Shown one piece after another: positions 1-12,810 of a stretch of DNA of 64,000 nucleotides. Both the position numbers and the translations under genes were made by a program. This DNA comes from Cylicocyclus nassatus (Eukaryota > Nematoda > Chromadorea > Rhabditida > Strongylidae): the NCBI GenBank assembly GCA_958299035.1, contig CATQJL010000305.1:36531733-36595732 (forward strand), read 5' to 3'. How positions within the stretch are numbered: position 1 is the first letter of the stretch; each line of letters opens with the position of its first letter. The notes under the pieces are model-generated. The model ran no database searches, was not told where the DNA came from, and saw nothing but the letters and a program-made list of their open reading frames with translations.

Positions 1-530
1 AAACTAAAATACTTGAGACTAAGAACGGTTTGCTGATACTTTTTCAGCTCAGAAAAGCGGTAAATACGTAAATTCTCATTTTAACAGTAAATTTTTTTCT
101 AATCATTTTGCGCAATTCTTTTCCAGCGCAGTTTTTACTAGCGAGCCCAGACCACGTAAAAAATAGTGGAAAAACGAGCAGGTTGGTCAATTAGACCGTA
201 AATCTGGCGACCTCAAGGTGTTACGGTGGTGGTTATAGTATACAATTAGCACAACATGGCGCAGCCAAATGACAACATCAAAGCTCGACCGACATGGACC
301 GAATCGCTTTCAGCAAAAGGTGCGCGGATTACGGTGAAGTTTTGTGCGGACAGCGATGAGAAGAATACGGCAACGACAAGATGAAAGACACTATGTCGAT
401 GGCGGTGACATAAGTTCAAGGAGCATAGAGTGGACAAGGAGAGGGATTACTGTGATTGGTGGTACGGTAAGTTGGGCGAAAAGTGGAGGAAGAGCGAAGT
501 AGTGGGTAGAAATGAGGAAAGGAGACTTAC

Positions 531-865
531 CTAGTGAGGTGATTTGGTAGCCATCGGCTGGCTTCAGCACCCGACGAGCCCATGCAGTTCGTAGAGACTG
601 TAGGTGTACGGTTGGTGCGGATACGAACAAGGTACAAGGCCTCATAAATCCCATGAATATAAGTGACTCTGCAGCTTGAACTAGCTCTCTGAAAGAAAGT
701 GCAAAATATAAAAAAATATAATTTAACCAAAGGAATGAAAGTAAAGCAACAAATGGTAACCAACCTGTTCCAAAAGCTGTACTTATTTGCTTGCACAAAA
801 CTTTCGAATAGACGTCGTCCATTTTTGATCTTCGGACCATCGAAGGTGATAGCTAGGCAGGACAT
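531..865 (-). CDS. Unrecognised protein gene fragment, two candidate exons
   Basis: Seen on the minus strand: one open segment from an ATG at 865 to 765, closed by a donor AACAG|GTTGGT, and a second from 688 to 531 between a TTTCTTTCAG acceptor and a strong donor CACTAG|GTAAGT. The phases agree (AG + A gives Arg) and the joined frame is open throughout. The second exon reads without stops through stretches such as LIFMGFMRPCTLF and RTAWARRVLKPADGYQ, which look like ordinary globular protein rather than random translation. I do not recognise the family. The ATG at 865 may not be the true start: another strong donor-like GTAAGTGAG lies just upstream (about 877-869), so the first segment could be intronic. 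The gene would continue towards lower coordinates, possibly out of the window. Inference only. Confidence 0.35.
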
Positions 866-3800
866 CTCACTTACTGCCCAATAATTCTGCCCAATTCAAA
901 TGCTGATGGGCCCCTCCAGCTCGGCACCGCCCCCGCGCTCCCCCTCTCCTCGTCCCGCCCACTCCCGAGACGGTATCAAAGGTGAAATCAAGCCCTTGAA
1001 CGAGCACGAAGTGTTATGGCACGACAGATGTGGGACAGATTGTTGCTTTCGTGCTTGACGACTCGAAGATTCGAGTCCTTCCAAAAACTTGAAAATTAGA
1101 AACGTCTAGAATGTCGAAGGGATGCGATGGTATTTTTATGTTATGCACCTTCGTCGGCATCTTATTAGATGACTAATCCTGTGCGCGTAGAATTGCTATA
1201 TCAAAGGTTTCCTACCGATGTTTATGTACGGATGAGGTAATCGACATATTTCTCACAATTTATATGTCTACGATTCTTAAATTCACGCCCGTGTTGGGTT
1301 TTTCAAACTATTCACCAAAGTTTCATCAGCAAAATCGAGATTTTGTTGAGTCAGACCATACGCTGACTTTGAAGTCGACAAGAAACATAATTTTACTCTG
1401 AATGAGGGATAATGAAAATTATGACACGTCGCTCCCCATCGCTCTTTTTTTTATGACGGCTGGTAACGAATAGTCGCCTGTGGTTCTTACCATACCTTTA
1501 GGTGTCGGCAAGCTCAAGTGACACACTACAGTGCTAATAACTAATCATGAAATCTCTTTGGTCATTGTATTAGATTGAAACATGAGTCTTTTTCAAATTC
1601 ATTCATAAAAGATTAGGTGAAGGTTTCAATCTGTATGATATTCCTTTTGTTTCAAACAACATATATATATATCTTATACACATACTAGCGGATTTCATCT
1701 ATCAGAAAGTCAAAATTCGCAAGAAAAAACTCGTGAACTACAATCTAGTAGAGATATCTGATTAGTACGGCTGCTTTATCTTTGTTGAAAGAATAGGCCA
1801 TAAATTCCAAATCAAAATTAGAGTTGGAAGTGAAACGCTTAGCAAATTTAGTTAACGGAATCTAAAAATACAATTTGAGTGTTTGTGTTCGTCAGCTCAA
1901 TGCCGCGATAAGGCAACGATAATTTTTGATTTAAGCATTATTAGACAGCCCATGATTTCTAAACTCAACTTATATTAGAAACGTTATTAAATCAAGATTT
2001 CAAGGCAAAACTTGTTCACCAACCTTGTAGAGAGAATCACTGCTTGTGCAGAATGAATTTAAAAATTTTGCGGAAAAATTGTGGAAATTGCCAAAAACTG
2101 CAGGGCAAGGAAATGCAGCCCAAGAGCTCTAGTAATTGCGAACATGTTGATAAAATATCATGCTCATCTAATCTTTGGAGAAATTCTGCAACAGGCGTGA
2201 AGGAGATTACGATGACCTTGTCTGCAGTGACTGATTAGGTGTTACCTTCCTGAATACTGAGCAGTATTTGTTTTACTTGATTTATTTCATTTAGATTGAA
2301 ATCATAATGCATCACCAGAATAATGCAGAATAATGCATTATTCTGGTGATGCAGTTATCGAGGCATCATGAGCAGCGGCAGAATACTGCTTCCGATTCGT
2401 TTAGAGAGCACCATAAAAACGTATGTAAAGTCTTCGTGATTTTAAAGTTTTCAGGTAAAGGAGACCCTTTGTTTGTCCTCGTTGAAGACACGCCGACTGA
2501 TTCGAAGTGAATGCTGTCTGTTTCCCCCATCAGAGACTGCCTCGATAAAGATCTTTGCACTCGCAAAGTCCTATCAAGCTTGAATAACACGCGCCACATC
2601 TACTAGTGATGACCCGGTCCGTTATTTTTGCTCGATTCCACTTTGTGGAAATCCCATTGCATCACATGTTTGTGTAGGCGGTTAACTCAAAAGAGTACTG
2701 TAGCCGGTGAGGACACCTTCATAACACTTCGCGACGATAACGCAAGACCTGGATAACGCCAAGGCGCAAGTAGAGCAGGACGGACAGCAGGGTTAAGTGC
2801 GTTGGAAATTACATCATTATATCAAAACTACTATTGTAAAAACTTTGTTGTCGACCTTTATTTTATTTTGAAATTTTTAGCGTCGTTGGATTCCGTATCG
2901 CTAGTATCTCGCGAGTTGTTCCACTTGGCGCCATAAATGGTTTGCCTACTAGTGGGAATTTCTAGCTTAAATATCCAATATGTTTATATCCTTCTACAAT
3001 TACCGTTTTCAAGACTTTGATTTTGGCAAAAAAGTTTTATCATAAGAATCATTAATTTTTGGTGAAACGAAACAACCAGACTCCGCTTCGTTCCTGCCTT
3101 CAGACCTAATGAAGGAAGTAGACGTCCCCGGAACTCCCCAGTAAGGAAGGCAGGTTTGTAAGCTTACTTGTTTCGAGTTTCCACGAATGCTTCCTTGTTA
3201 ACATATGCAACGTTCCATAAAATGAGCAATTAAATTTTTCAAATTTTTTTCTCCTTATACCACTAACGCAAATTTTCTCATGTTTGCCAAAACAGGATAT
3301 ATTCATTTCGACCTGACTTTTAATTCCTCAATTTCAACATTCTTGACTTTTTCAGAGATTTATTGACAACTTCGATCATGTAGTTTCTGGAGTTGAAAAA
3401 GTCCTAGAAAAAGAATCCTTTCCGTTCTGTAGCTCAGTTTGAAAAACCAATCATGGTTAGAACATTATCGGCCAGAATGAATTGCCATATGCAAAAGTTT
3501 GTTTAGGTGGCACGATGACGCAACGTTGACGGCCAGTTGTGGAAGTGCGTGACAGAAATCGTCATGAAGCAAACAAGAACACAGTGGTCCCAATCCCTTT
3601 GGCAGTATTCTTTTTTTTTTTCAGCGTAATTGCACAAACATCCATCTTCGAAGGTGTTACCGTGCGACAACTGATTAGTGCCGCTAATTTGCCCTGGCGC
3701 GCAACAAAGACACTCCACCATAAATTAGAGAGTACGATGGCGAAACGGAGCTAACCGCAACCAGTTAACGACCGTTGCGTCTTCGAATCGCAGCGAATTC

Positions 3801-6800
3801 GACGGCGATATGGGCTGCTGCTCGCTCAAGTGCCCATCTGACCAGTGCTCATGACACTAGCGCAGTTACCTGCTTCAACTGGCTCTCATTCAGCTCATTC
3901 ATCCTCTTAGTGACTAGCACCACTTGGCCAAATGCGAGTGATTCTTGAACAAATGAATTCCAGTGCACTGCTTGCGATGAGAGTACAAGAGGGTTAAGCG
4001 TTGACCTCTGCATAAAGCTGGACCGACAGGGACTATTACAGAGTATCGCATTTCACACACCCTCTTACTGCCGGTGTTAACGCCTTAGCTACACAGCTCC
4101 TTTGATATCAGGTGTCAAGTGGGTGTTTGATTTTTAGAAGAGTCCGTCATTGATAGTTTGCGTGAAAGCTTAGATTTGAAGATGAATTTTCCCGGTAAAA
4201 TTTGCTTAGTTGTAAAATCAAAAGATTGAAAGTTGAACAGTTCTTGCGTCGCTAGTTGCAAGAACATTTACGCGTTGAGGCCAGCTGTTGGGTTGTACAT
4301 TTATTACATTTCTTATTTTCCGGAGATCACAAGAGACTTGGCAAAATTTTGGCATAATTGAGGAAGTGAATGGCTGTCCGTTTGCAACATTTTCAAATTA
4401 ACATATTAGGGCAGTTCTGTAACGGCACTTCAAGCTCGCCTCCTTTATTCATTTCTTATTTTCTCAAGCTTCTTTTTCGTCTTCTTGGTTTTCAATAGAG
4501 TTTTGGAAGAATCGGTGCTAGTAGGGAACAGCCGAAAGTTTGAGCTCAACAGTCGCATAAAATGACAGTTTGCCAAAAATAATTTGGAAAAATTTCAATA
4601 GATAAATTTGAATTTTTCTTATGTAAAATGTGTGTAATGAAAAACCGCAACATTTCAAAATGAGGGAAAACCTTTAATTACATCCTAGCATTTACAAATG
4701 TTGCCTGTCGGCACCATAGAGCCACTGTATCGACTAGCAATGCTAGACTGTTCCTTACTGATAAGAAAAATCTACGCAAAACAAAGTTGCTAGATAATCA
4801 CATGACGAGTGCAATTTGTTTCAAAAGTTGAGTTAATTGCCGATGATGATAGGTGTCGGAACTGCCTTTTGATTTATGGATTAGACGGTCAGTTGACCGA
4901 TACAAAGAACACATCAGAGATTGCTTACGGCTTTGGAATCGAGATAGACTCGATGAGAAAATTACTGGATGGACTGTTGGCTAGGGATTTGTCAGCTTTG
5001 CTTTGGCAGATAGCGATGTGCTATGACACTGCCTCAGATCTCGCAGCTCTGAGTTGTTGATGAAAGGCTTTTGATCACGTGATCGTTACAGTTCCTCGGA
5101 AACAGAACTTCTACACGAATTGTTTGTTATAAAAACTTACAAGTGCCTTCTTCTCATGTGGCTGCGTGAAAGATGCATTATCGCAGTCCAACCTAATCTT
5201 TAGGGCTCAGAATCCCTAAATTATATGCGAGAATAAAGCAATAACCATCAGTTCACTTCACTTTCAAGTCTTCGCACTAGACTACTTTTCTGATAGTTCA
5301 ACGTGTGGAAGCGATTCAAAAAATTTAGCGTAGCCGAAGCTTTGATGGAAGTGGAAATAGTTTTTTGCATGTTTAACCTTTTTTACATTATCTGGGCTTA
5401 CTCTAGAAATTCGTGAAGATTTGCTCATCTTTTCGCTGAGAACATCTTGAAAAGTAATTGCCTTAGAAATTATTTCTAAGTATGCTTGAAAATGAAAGCT
5501 AACATACTTTTACAATCTTGGCTTTGAACTTCATCAACGGTATTAGCATACGGTAGATGACTCAAAAACAAAGACAAAAAACTATGAATTTGAGTATTTG
5601 CTTGGAAATGGAGCTTACCTCACATTTATGGGGAGACGGTCAAGAGGCGCGATTTCTCTGGCTGTCACCAACTTAAAACTCCAGTCTAGTGCTGTGCGAG
5701 ACTTTACAAATTACCAGATAAAGTGCATTAGCTTACTATTTGTCTGAGATCATCACTTGCTGAGTTTCATGGTTTTTGCTATGAATCGGACTGAAATATA
5801 AACGAACTTGTTCTAAAATGCATTTTCATGAGTTTTTGACCTTCAAAATTGTGCTTTTGAAGTTCTTCTAGAGCATCAAGATTGAACAACTAATGCAACT
5901 ATCTAATATATCTTCTTCTAAATTTCATATACTTTTAGAAAGTTGCACGACACTTATTATGTGCTATCTGGTGTCCAGCTGACAATAAAAATCGCGCCTC
6001 TTGACATACACCCACATTTATGCCTTGTTTGCGACATGAGCGGGAAAGACATCGAAGTTTCTAGAGAAGTAGAAGAGCCTATTTGCTTAACTCATGCTAT
6101 AAGCGGAGATCAAACTTCTCTAAACAAAATTTCTGGTGTGCAACATAAGGCCTTGATCGTATAAATTCGTATTATCCACGGCACTCAATTCGTTTCCTAT
6201 GTTGAATCAATATTTGCTGTTTATGATAATCTACCTAGAAAACTGACTGTGCTACTTTCTGTTTACTCACACATTCTGTGTGCTGACCAGAAGACGTTCT
6301 ACCTGAGGCGATTTCACGATTTAGCGAATAGCACCAAGAACATTACCACGCATTCATGCACCGTGGCGTCGTGAATACGAGTGCATGTGACGCCGTTGGC
6401 TAAATAGATGTTGGTGTAAAATCTGAATATACCAGAGATGTGGTCACAGACACAAGGGTACTGACTGCCCCAACCTATCTCAGGGACCTTTCTTGATTCA
6501 AACTAGTCAGGAGGCTTAGAAAATAATTCTGATCTTAAGAAGCAATATGAGGGAAATTACAAAACATGGAACGTTTCATCAGTGTTGCTAAATATTTACC
6601 GAGCGGTACCTTACACAACTGCTAAAAAATACTCGCTCCTACAATCTTTTTTTGATGTCGAATGTTTTACATCAGTCCATATATATTTGTGCAATGAAGT
6701 GACTTGAATAAAAACAGAAATGGAAGGATACCTGGGTGAATTAGCGTTTATATGATATGTACACCAGTCACAATCTGCTTATCTGCAAGGCGCCTCTAGG

Positions 6801-9800
6801 AGGGAAGTTATGGGAATTTTATGAAGTAAAAATCCAAGGGCTGGCTAGGTTAAAACGTTAAGGTCTTCCTGGTACTTGAAAAGAGTAATGATTAGCACGA
6901 GCTTGCTAAACTGAAAATATTAACTGCATAAAACGCTTTGGCAGTAAATATGGCCCCATTTAAGCTTACAGCTACTGTTCTAAATGAATTTTTGCGTAGG
7001 TGTGCGTTCATTATTTGCAAATCCTCATAACCATCCTCCCAGAAGCCCCTTGCAGATATGGGAAGCAGAATTGAAATCATTGTTCCATGCTCTACAAAAA
7101 AGTTTAGATTGTGGATACACCACTTCGACCAAGACCCTAATCCGAAAACCAATGCTACTCTACCTCATAGCACCACACACGCATTCTCAGCGCGAACTCA
7201 GATCGCCGTTGGTAAGTTTGTGCTCACGATGGGAAAGAAGTTCTTCATGACCTCTTGCTTAGGAAAAGTGCATCGACTATCACGGACGATTAAGAGATCA
7301 AGGGGATCGGCACGTGTTTATCCCTAATTAGCAGCAAGTTCTTCACAGCCAACGGCGGTCAGCCCCAATCTACTAATGTACCATTAGTGCGTATGGTTTG
7401 TAAATCAGAGTAGCTAAAAGAGAATATTTGCAATGAGGAAATGTGAAAAAATTTTCTTCAAATCAATCAGTTCGCCTAACCTAGCTCAAATTCACCATGA
7501 GATTCAATATGACATTCTTTGCATGCTGTTGTTCTTTGTACTTAAATTATGCGAAAAAGCTTCGAAATAAAGTCCAGGGGAACACGAACCAGAATAATGT
7601 CAGTCTTTCAGTTTTCGAGCTGTGATTAAATTATTTTCAAGTGTACGGAGGGGAAAGCAGTAGCTAATATTGCCTTGAGAAACAAAATTTACCGACAATT
7701 CAGTAGTTGAAGATATAATAAAAGGTAGGTTGAAAATGCACCGCACTTTCAAAACGAAAATCCTTGAAAGGTTTGAAAAATGACCAAAGAAAATCCAGAG
7801 AAATTTTTTTCAGAGAATTGCATCCATCCTTCAACAATTTCCACATAATTGCTGGGATGATGTATGTTGGTGAGATTGCTACTAAAAGGTTTACAGATCT
7901 AGTGGAAATAATTAATGTCAAAGCAAAGTAATTTTCAAAACGTAACATCATATCTGTCATGTTAATGTTATCCTCCTTGATACTGCTTAGACACCGTGCT
8001 CTTCATAACCAAAGCACTTCCAAATCTATGAACCGCCTCTTCAGCTGTACATTAAATGGTAGTTTTTTCATATTACACTCATTCTGCTAACTTTTTACTA
8101 ATGCTCATTGACTATAATCTTCATGTTCGTATCTATGAAAGTTACTGTAAAGCCATTCATGAACAACATTTGTTTCAACAACCCGCGGTATGGAAGCTGC
8201 ACCAGAGGTGCATTACGATACTGCTCTTAACTTTGAAAAAAGAAACGGATTGCTACATTTCCGTCGGGCATTTTTACCACGATTTTGTCATATCATAACT
8301 CCACCCGAAGATCGTGGCTTTCTTTCGCATTCTTTGTCGTTGTCATTGACGACTGGATTGAGAACTTCGCAGGATTTTGCATTCGACCATATTCTAGTCG
8401 CACGAATTTGTAAACAATATGTCTTGAAAATATCGGATTGTAGAGTTATGGCCGTAATTCTTCATGAGGATATACTGTTCTAAAAACTTACCAGATCGTG
8501 AATAAATCGGAGGATATTTGATTGACGCTAAATACTCTACACTGCATTCCGTAAAGGGTTCATGGGTGAGAAGCTGTTCATTTTTCCTTTCTTTGCCTGG
8601 AACAGGCGATCTAGAAGCTTGAAAGGCGTGAGCCACAAGAACGTATTGGAGTGTTAATTGGAGAGAATGATCTGCATTAGCATTACAGAGTCACAACACT
8701 AATTTGCCCTATAGCAGCATTTACCCTTACTGACCTATTGCACTTCGTTATCTTGAGCTAAGTTCTTTGAGCAATACAATTAAGAAGTTGCAAAAGGTGT
8801 TAGAGTGGAGTCCGCGAAAGTACATTGAAAATTGCACTTCCTTCACGTTTATGTTGCCCACTTTGTTTGTGTCTATCAGCAATCTTGCTTAGCAGCACAT
8901 CTTGGAGTTTGGCATTTGGCAGCTCATTATCCTAGAAGTAACAGAAGTCTCCAAAAAATTGTTTAAATCAACTTTTATGTCTGTTATCGATTTTCAGAAA
9001 GATTTTCTTGCTGTGCTACTCCACAAGAGGTATGGAGAACGATGAAAACGAAAATAAGGCGAAATTTTAAAAAGTGAATCCACTTTTCCTCAATTTCCAG
9101 GATTCCCGTAACTCATATATGACTTCACACAACCATGACTACATATGTCCCTTTTCACTTTTGCTGCTTTCCATTTCTGCCCTCCCTTGGCGTGATTAGC
9201 ACAAAATGGCTACACAAGAATTATGGCCTTAGTCTTGCCAACGCTTTATGCGTTTTATTTATCGCCTGCGTTGCTATTATGTCTTTGGCTTTCACTCCCT
9301 TTACTGCTTTCTTTCTAGCTTTCTTTTGTAATTGCTATTTTGCAAAGTACTTCTCCCTATTAATCATGAATGTTTGCCTTCTACGGCAAATGTACGTTCT
9401 ATTACTTACTAGAGTGATTTTGAATAAAACTGGTTAATCAGTATTGCTTTTGCGGATTCATTAATATTTCGGTGACCGTACGGGTACACAACATGCAGTG
9501 TATGTTTTCATGCTTTATTGTTGTCTCAGGGATAGAGGCAAAATTTTTGAGAATGAGTTTGAATAGAGCTTTTTGAGGAATTATAACCAATTATTATTAA
9601 ACTGTAGCCTTTGCTTGTTCTTTACCATTATTTGACACTTACATCACCTGAATTAGCATCGTCTGTTCATGATGATTCAGTTTTCATACGCAATTATGAT
9701 CATAATGATTAATTGAAAGACTTACATTCATATAAAGCTAGATCCTAGATCAAATGAATGTGTGCTGTGATGAATCTAGTAAGGAACGGTTCATTCGAGC

Positions 9801-10860
9801 CTAAATTGAATATCTTAAAAAGTGTCATATAAGAATGCTTATAAGGGAATGCAGAAAACAGTTAAGATAGACTGAGCCCTATAACTGGATACACCAAAAA
9901 AAGGATAATTTGAAAAGAACGTAGGATTCAGACATGAGGTTGATTTCAGCCGTATGGGGTGCCCTTCCGGTTTCTGGGTTTTGTGAATCCTGCGAAGTGT
10001 TGACATAGCTCTATCTGAGCATTTCATTGTATTGCTCCTGCGTAACTACGACTCCATAAAATTCGTTCTGTAGATTCCATCCAATCCATTGATTACTGTT
10101 AAACCCTAATTTTATATGTCTGAGTAGTACAACAAAATTTTGTATTTGCTTCTACACTGAAAATCACCATACGATAGAATAGTAGTTCCCTATACGTATG
10201 GAGTCTGGATTATTCTGCGACTTTTATACAAAGACTTCTTTCTATAGGGCAAACAAACATTCATATGATCCATACGAGAAAAATTCTTTTTTGGTAAATG
10301 TACTATCACAGCGCAATTGATCAAACATTCATGGATGCAACTTATTGCGAAGATTTTTGTAGCTATTAGATATGGAATGCTTAATGGGTGGAGGCAAAAA
10401 CTCGTCTGCCCTTGGAAGACCGAATCCATAATCACAAATTTGGTGGCATGGAAAAATTGGAAATTTTGGGAAGATGTGAAAAGAATTCTGTGTCTCGTAA
10501 TCGTACTGATGCTTTGTTTGTTTTGTAGTTCGCAAAGAAAAAAGAAACAAAACCTAAGCATGCAGTAGCTTCTTCTCTATAGAATGTTTTTGAAAAATGG
10601 TCCAGCGGAAAACTTTGCCTTTTAAGTGTAGTCTTTTACAAATACCGAAATACTGCAAGAATTCATGTCTGTATGATCTGTATGGTCTTCATTCTCAGTG
10701 AAGAAAACATTAACATCCGTAGAAAGATCCTGTAATTTCTTAAAAACATGGCTGACTATCACTACTCGAAGTATTAGCCACGGTAAAACTTGGAACTCAT
10801 TGATTTTACAGTTTCAGAATCTAAAACTCAGTAGAAGAACTTATAGCTTTGTATGAAATG
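866..10860. other. No recognisable gene
   Basis: AT-rich sequence with only short ORFs in all frames, none with a recognisable domain. A GC-rich patch lies at 905-970. Around 7050-7330 two overlapping short ORFs sit in somewhat less AT-rich sequence that may be an old dispersed repeat, but I cannot name it. A perfect palindrome at 2308-2353 is listed separately. Confidence 0.5.
2308..2353. repeat. Perfect 20-bp inverted repeat (hairpin)
   Basis: Two 20-bp arms (2308-2327 and 2334-2353, starting TGCATCACCAGAAT) are exact reverse complements, separated by 6 bases. Such a perfect short hairpin is usual for the core of a MITE or a recent foldback event. No flanking target duplication was identified. 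Confidence 0.85.
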
Positions 10861-11579
10861 TTAAAGCTTCTCCAACATAAATGTGAGCTTGTTGAGCGTC
10901 GACCAAGATATTAACCACACTTTATTCACGGCCAACGTTTCGGCGGGATCGCCTTCGTCAGAGCCTAGAAAGTCGAAATCATAAGTGAAACATTCTCCTA
11001 GACGCCAAGATTCTAGCTCAAAACGAAAGTCAAATTGGAGAGAGGCAAAGACAAAGGGAGATCGGGTAGCCAAGACTCACCTTCGATAACGTGTGATGAT
11101 GTGTTAGACCACCATATACTCAGACTATACCTCCTCCCCTATTTATAGTGCTCGGGTAACCTGACCTCATATCAAAACCCACAGAGGTATTGATATGGCG
11201 CCAGTTCATTGGTGATGGCTATGAACTCTTCCTTCCGATTCATCTTTGAATTCTTGGCGTTGATCCAGAACGCTTCCAAAGTTTTGCGCGCTAGGAGGTC
11301 GGGCTCGTACGCTAGTATAGTCACTCCAATACTAATCTCAGCATTTTCATGGCACGAAATGCGATGGCTGCCTAACGGCGTAGCTGCTTTCAGTTTGTTT
11401 AACCCATCCAGATGTTCTTTAACGCGGCAGCAAAGAGGTCGTCCTGTTTCTCCGGTACACGTATCACCACACGATAAACATGTGATGAGATAGATAATCC
11501 CGGAGATCATGCAATCACCCTCTTTATACTTACCAACATACATATTTTGCAGGTCTGAAAAGGTTTTCTTTAGTGGCAA
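10861..11579 (-). mobile_element. Penelope-like retroelement, 3' fragment
   Basis: The minus strand carries the terminal GIY-YIG endonuclease region of a Penelope-like element (11579-11172), followed by about 300 bp of non-coding tail. The tail includes a segment whose translation (about 10960-10920) contains DEGDPAETLAV, a type of sequence I associate with the terminal regions of such retroelements. The reverse transcriptase expected upstream (above 11600) was not found, so this is a 5'-truncated copy, the usual outcome of incomplete reverse transcription. Family assignment rests on the endonuclease domain; exact ends are not defined. Confidence 0.6.
11172..11579 (-). pseudogene. GIY-YIG endonuclease domain of a truncated Penelope-like element
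   Basis: A 135-codon open segment. It contains GIIYLITCLSCGDTCTGETG, which matches the GIY-YIG nuclease core, with GIIY in the first motif and TGETGR in the second. An R-x-x-EH motif (CRVKEHL) follows about 10 residues later, and a conserved late Glu lies in LARKTLEAFWI. In Penelope-like elements this domain is C-terminal to the reverse transcriptase and nicks the target. Here the N-terminal side runs into unrelated sequence and no RT is present, so the copy cannot be autonomous. The ATG at 11579 is probably an internal methionine or chance start. The domain itself has no internal stop, so the insertion is not very old. Confidence 0.65.
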
Positions 11580-12810
11580 TTCAGAAATGCAATTTGGAGC
11601 AAAGTTCAGAGCATGTCCAATTCATTGAATGCTTACAGCGCTGCTTGTGTTTTTCCCTTTCTGTCTGAACACAAAGCCATAAGTAAATGGAGTTAAGAAA
11701 AGAAAAGGCACAAGACTTTTCAGAACAAGCAGACCAGAATGCAAATCAGAACACTTCTGATTTATGTTGGAGAATGTCCAAAATCACAGAATGATTTGCA
11801 ATCTGACGAAAGCGGAGGTAGAGACCATACCGAGTGAAGCGTTGGAAATCCCATACATAGCGTTTCTTTTGCTATTTATCAAAGAGTGCACTAATCTGCC
11901 GATGTTACTTGACTGTCAGATCGGAAGCTTTGCTTGCACTGCATTGGAATTTCAGTTAAGAGACACTCTACAACTAGAGAATATTAGTAAAAATAATATA
12001 ATACAATGAATCTCTAATTTCTTAAAAATGTTTAAACCCAGTAATTGTTGTATTACTATCACTCAATATAATCTTTCAATGTTCAAAGTCAGGCTCACTC
12101 ATAAAGTGATCTACATGACTACAAAATTGTAAAAATGACTGTTTTTTATTTGTAAACACTCAAAGCATCACTTAAGGTTTTATGAAGATTAACGTTGTTA
12201 AGTTAGCAAAATAACTTAGAAAATCTTAAAAAAGTCCGCAAAAGTCTTATAAAGAGCCCAGAAGTATCAAAGAATTGTGCCTCTGTACACAAGACTTGTT
12301 TGCCAAATAAATTCAGTAATTCTTGTGCAAAGACGCAGATTTGAAGTCCTACTCTTGCTATAGAACCCACATTTTGTAAGCAAGATTTTGGTTTATTTCA
12401 AATGCAATACTGAGGTTCTCCACCAGTGCACAAAAAATTTACTGAGTATGTCAGTGATATTTATCATTTTTAATACTTTAGTGCAGTAGTTGTGCTGCTT
12501 TTCCTAGCACTTTAACCTAGCTACGATTGTGTGTATTAGTCTCTGCACACAACCAAGAACAAAAAAAAAACTAAAACAACAACTGAGACATGCATTTCGG
12601 AGTAGTTGGCCTTTTTTCACGTCCTAATGGCCTTTTTTTCTTCCTCCAGGCTAAGGCACGCTGCTGATTACTGGCAGAAAAAGCGAGAAGATTGGACACT
12701 TGCAGATACCAGAGTTCTACTTTATGATTGCACTTAAATTTTTAATCTTGCAAATTAGTTCACTCTTTTCTTGCTAAATTCTAATGACAATTTAGATACT
12801 TCATTGAAAC

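Noticed and set aside
3770..3900. Possible tRNA from a TTCGAATC-like stretch
   Set aside because: No matching A box, acceptor stem or cloverleaf could be drawn around it.
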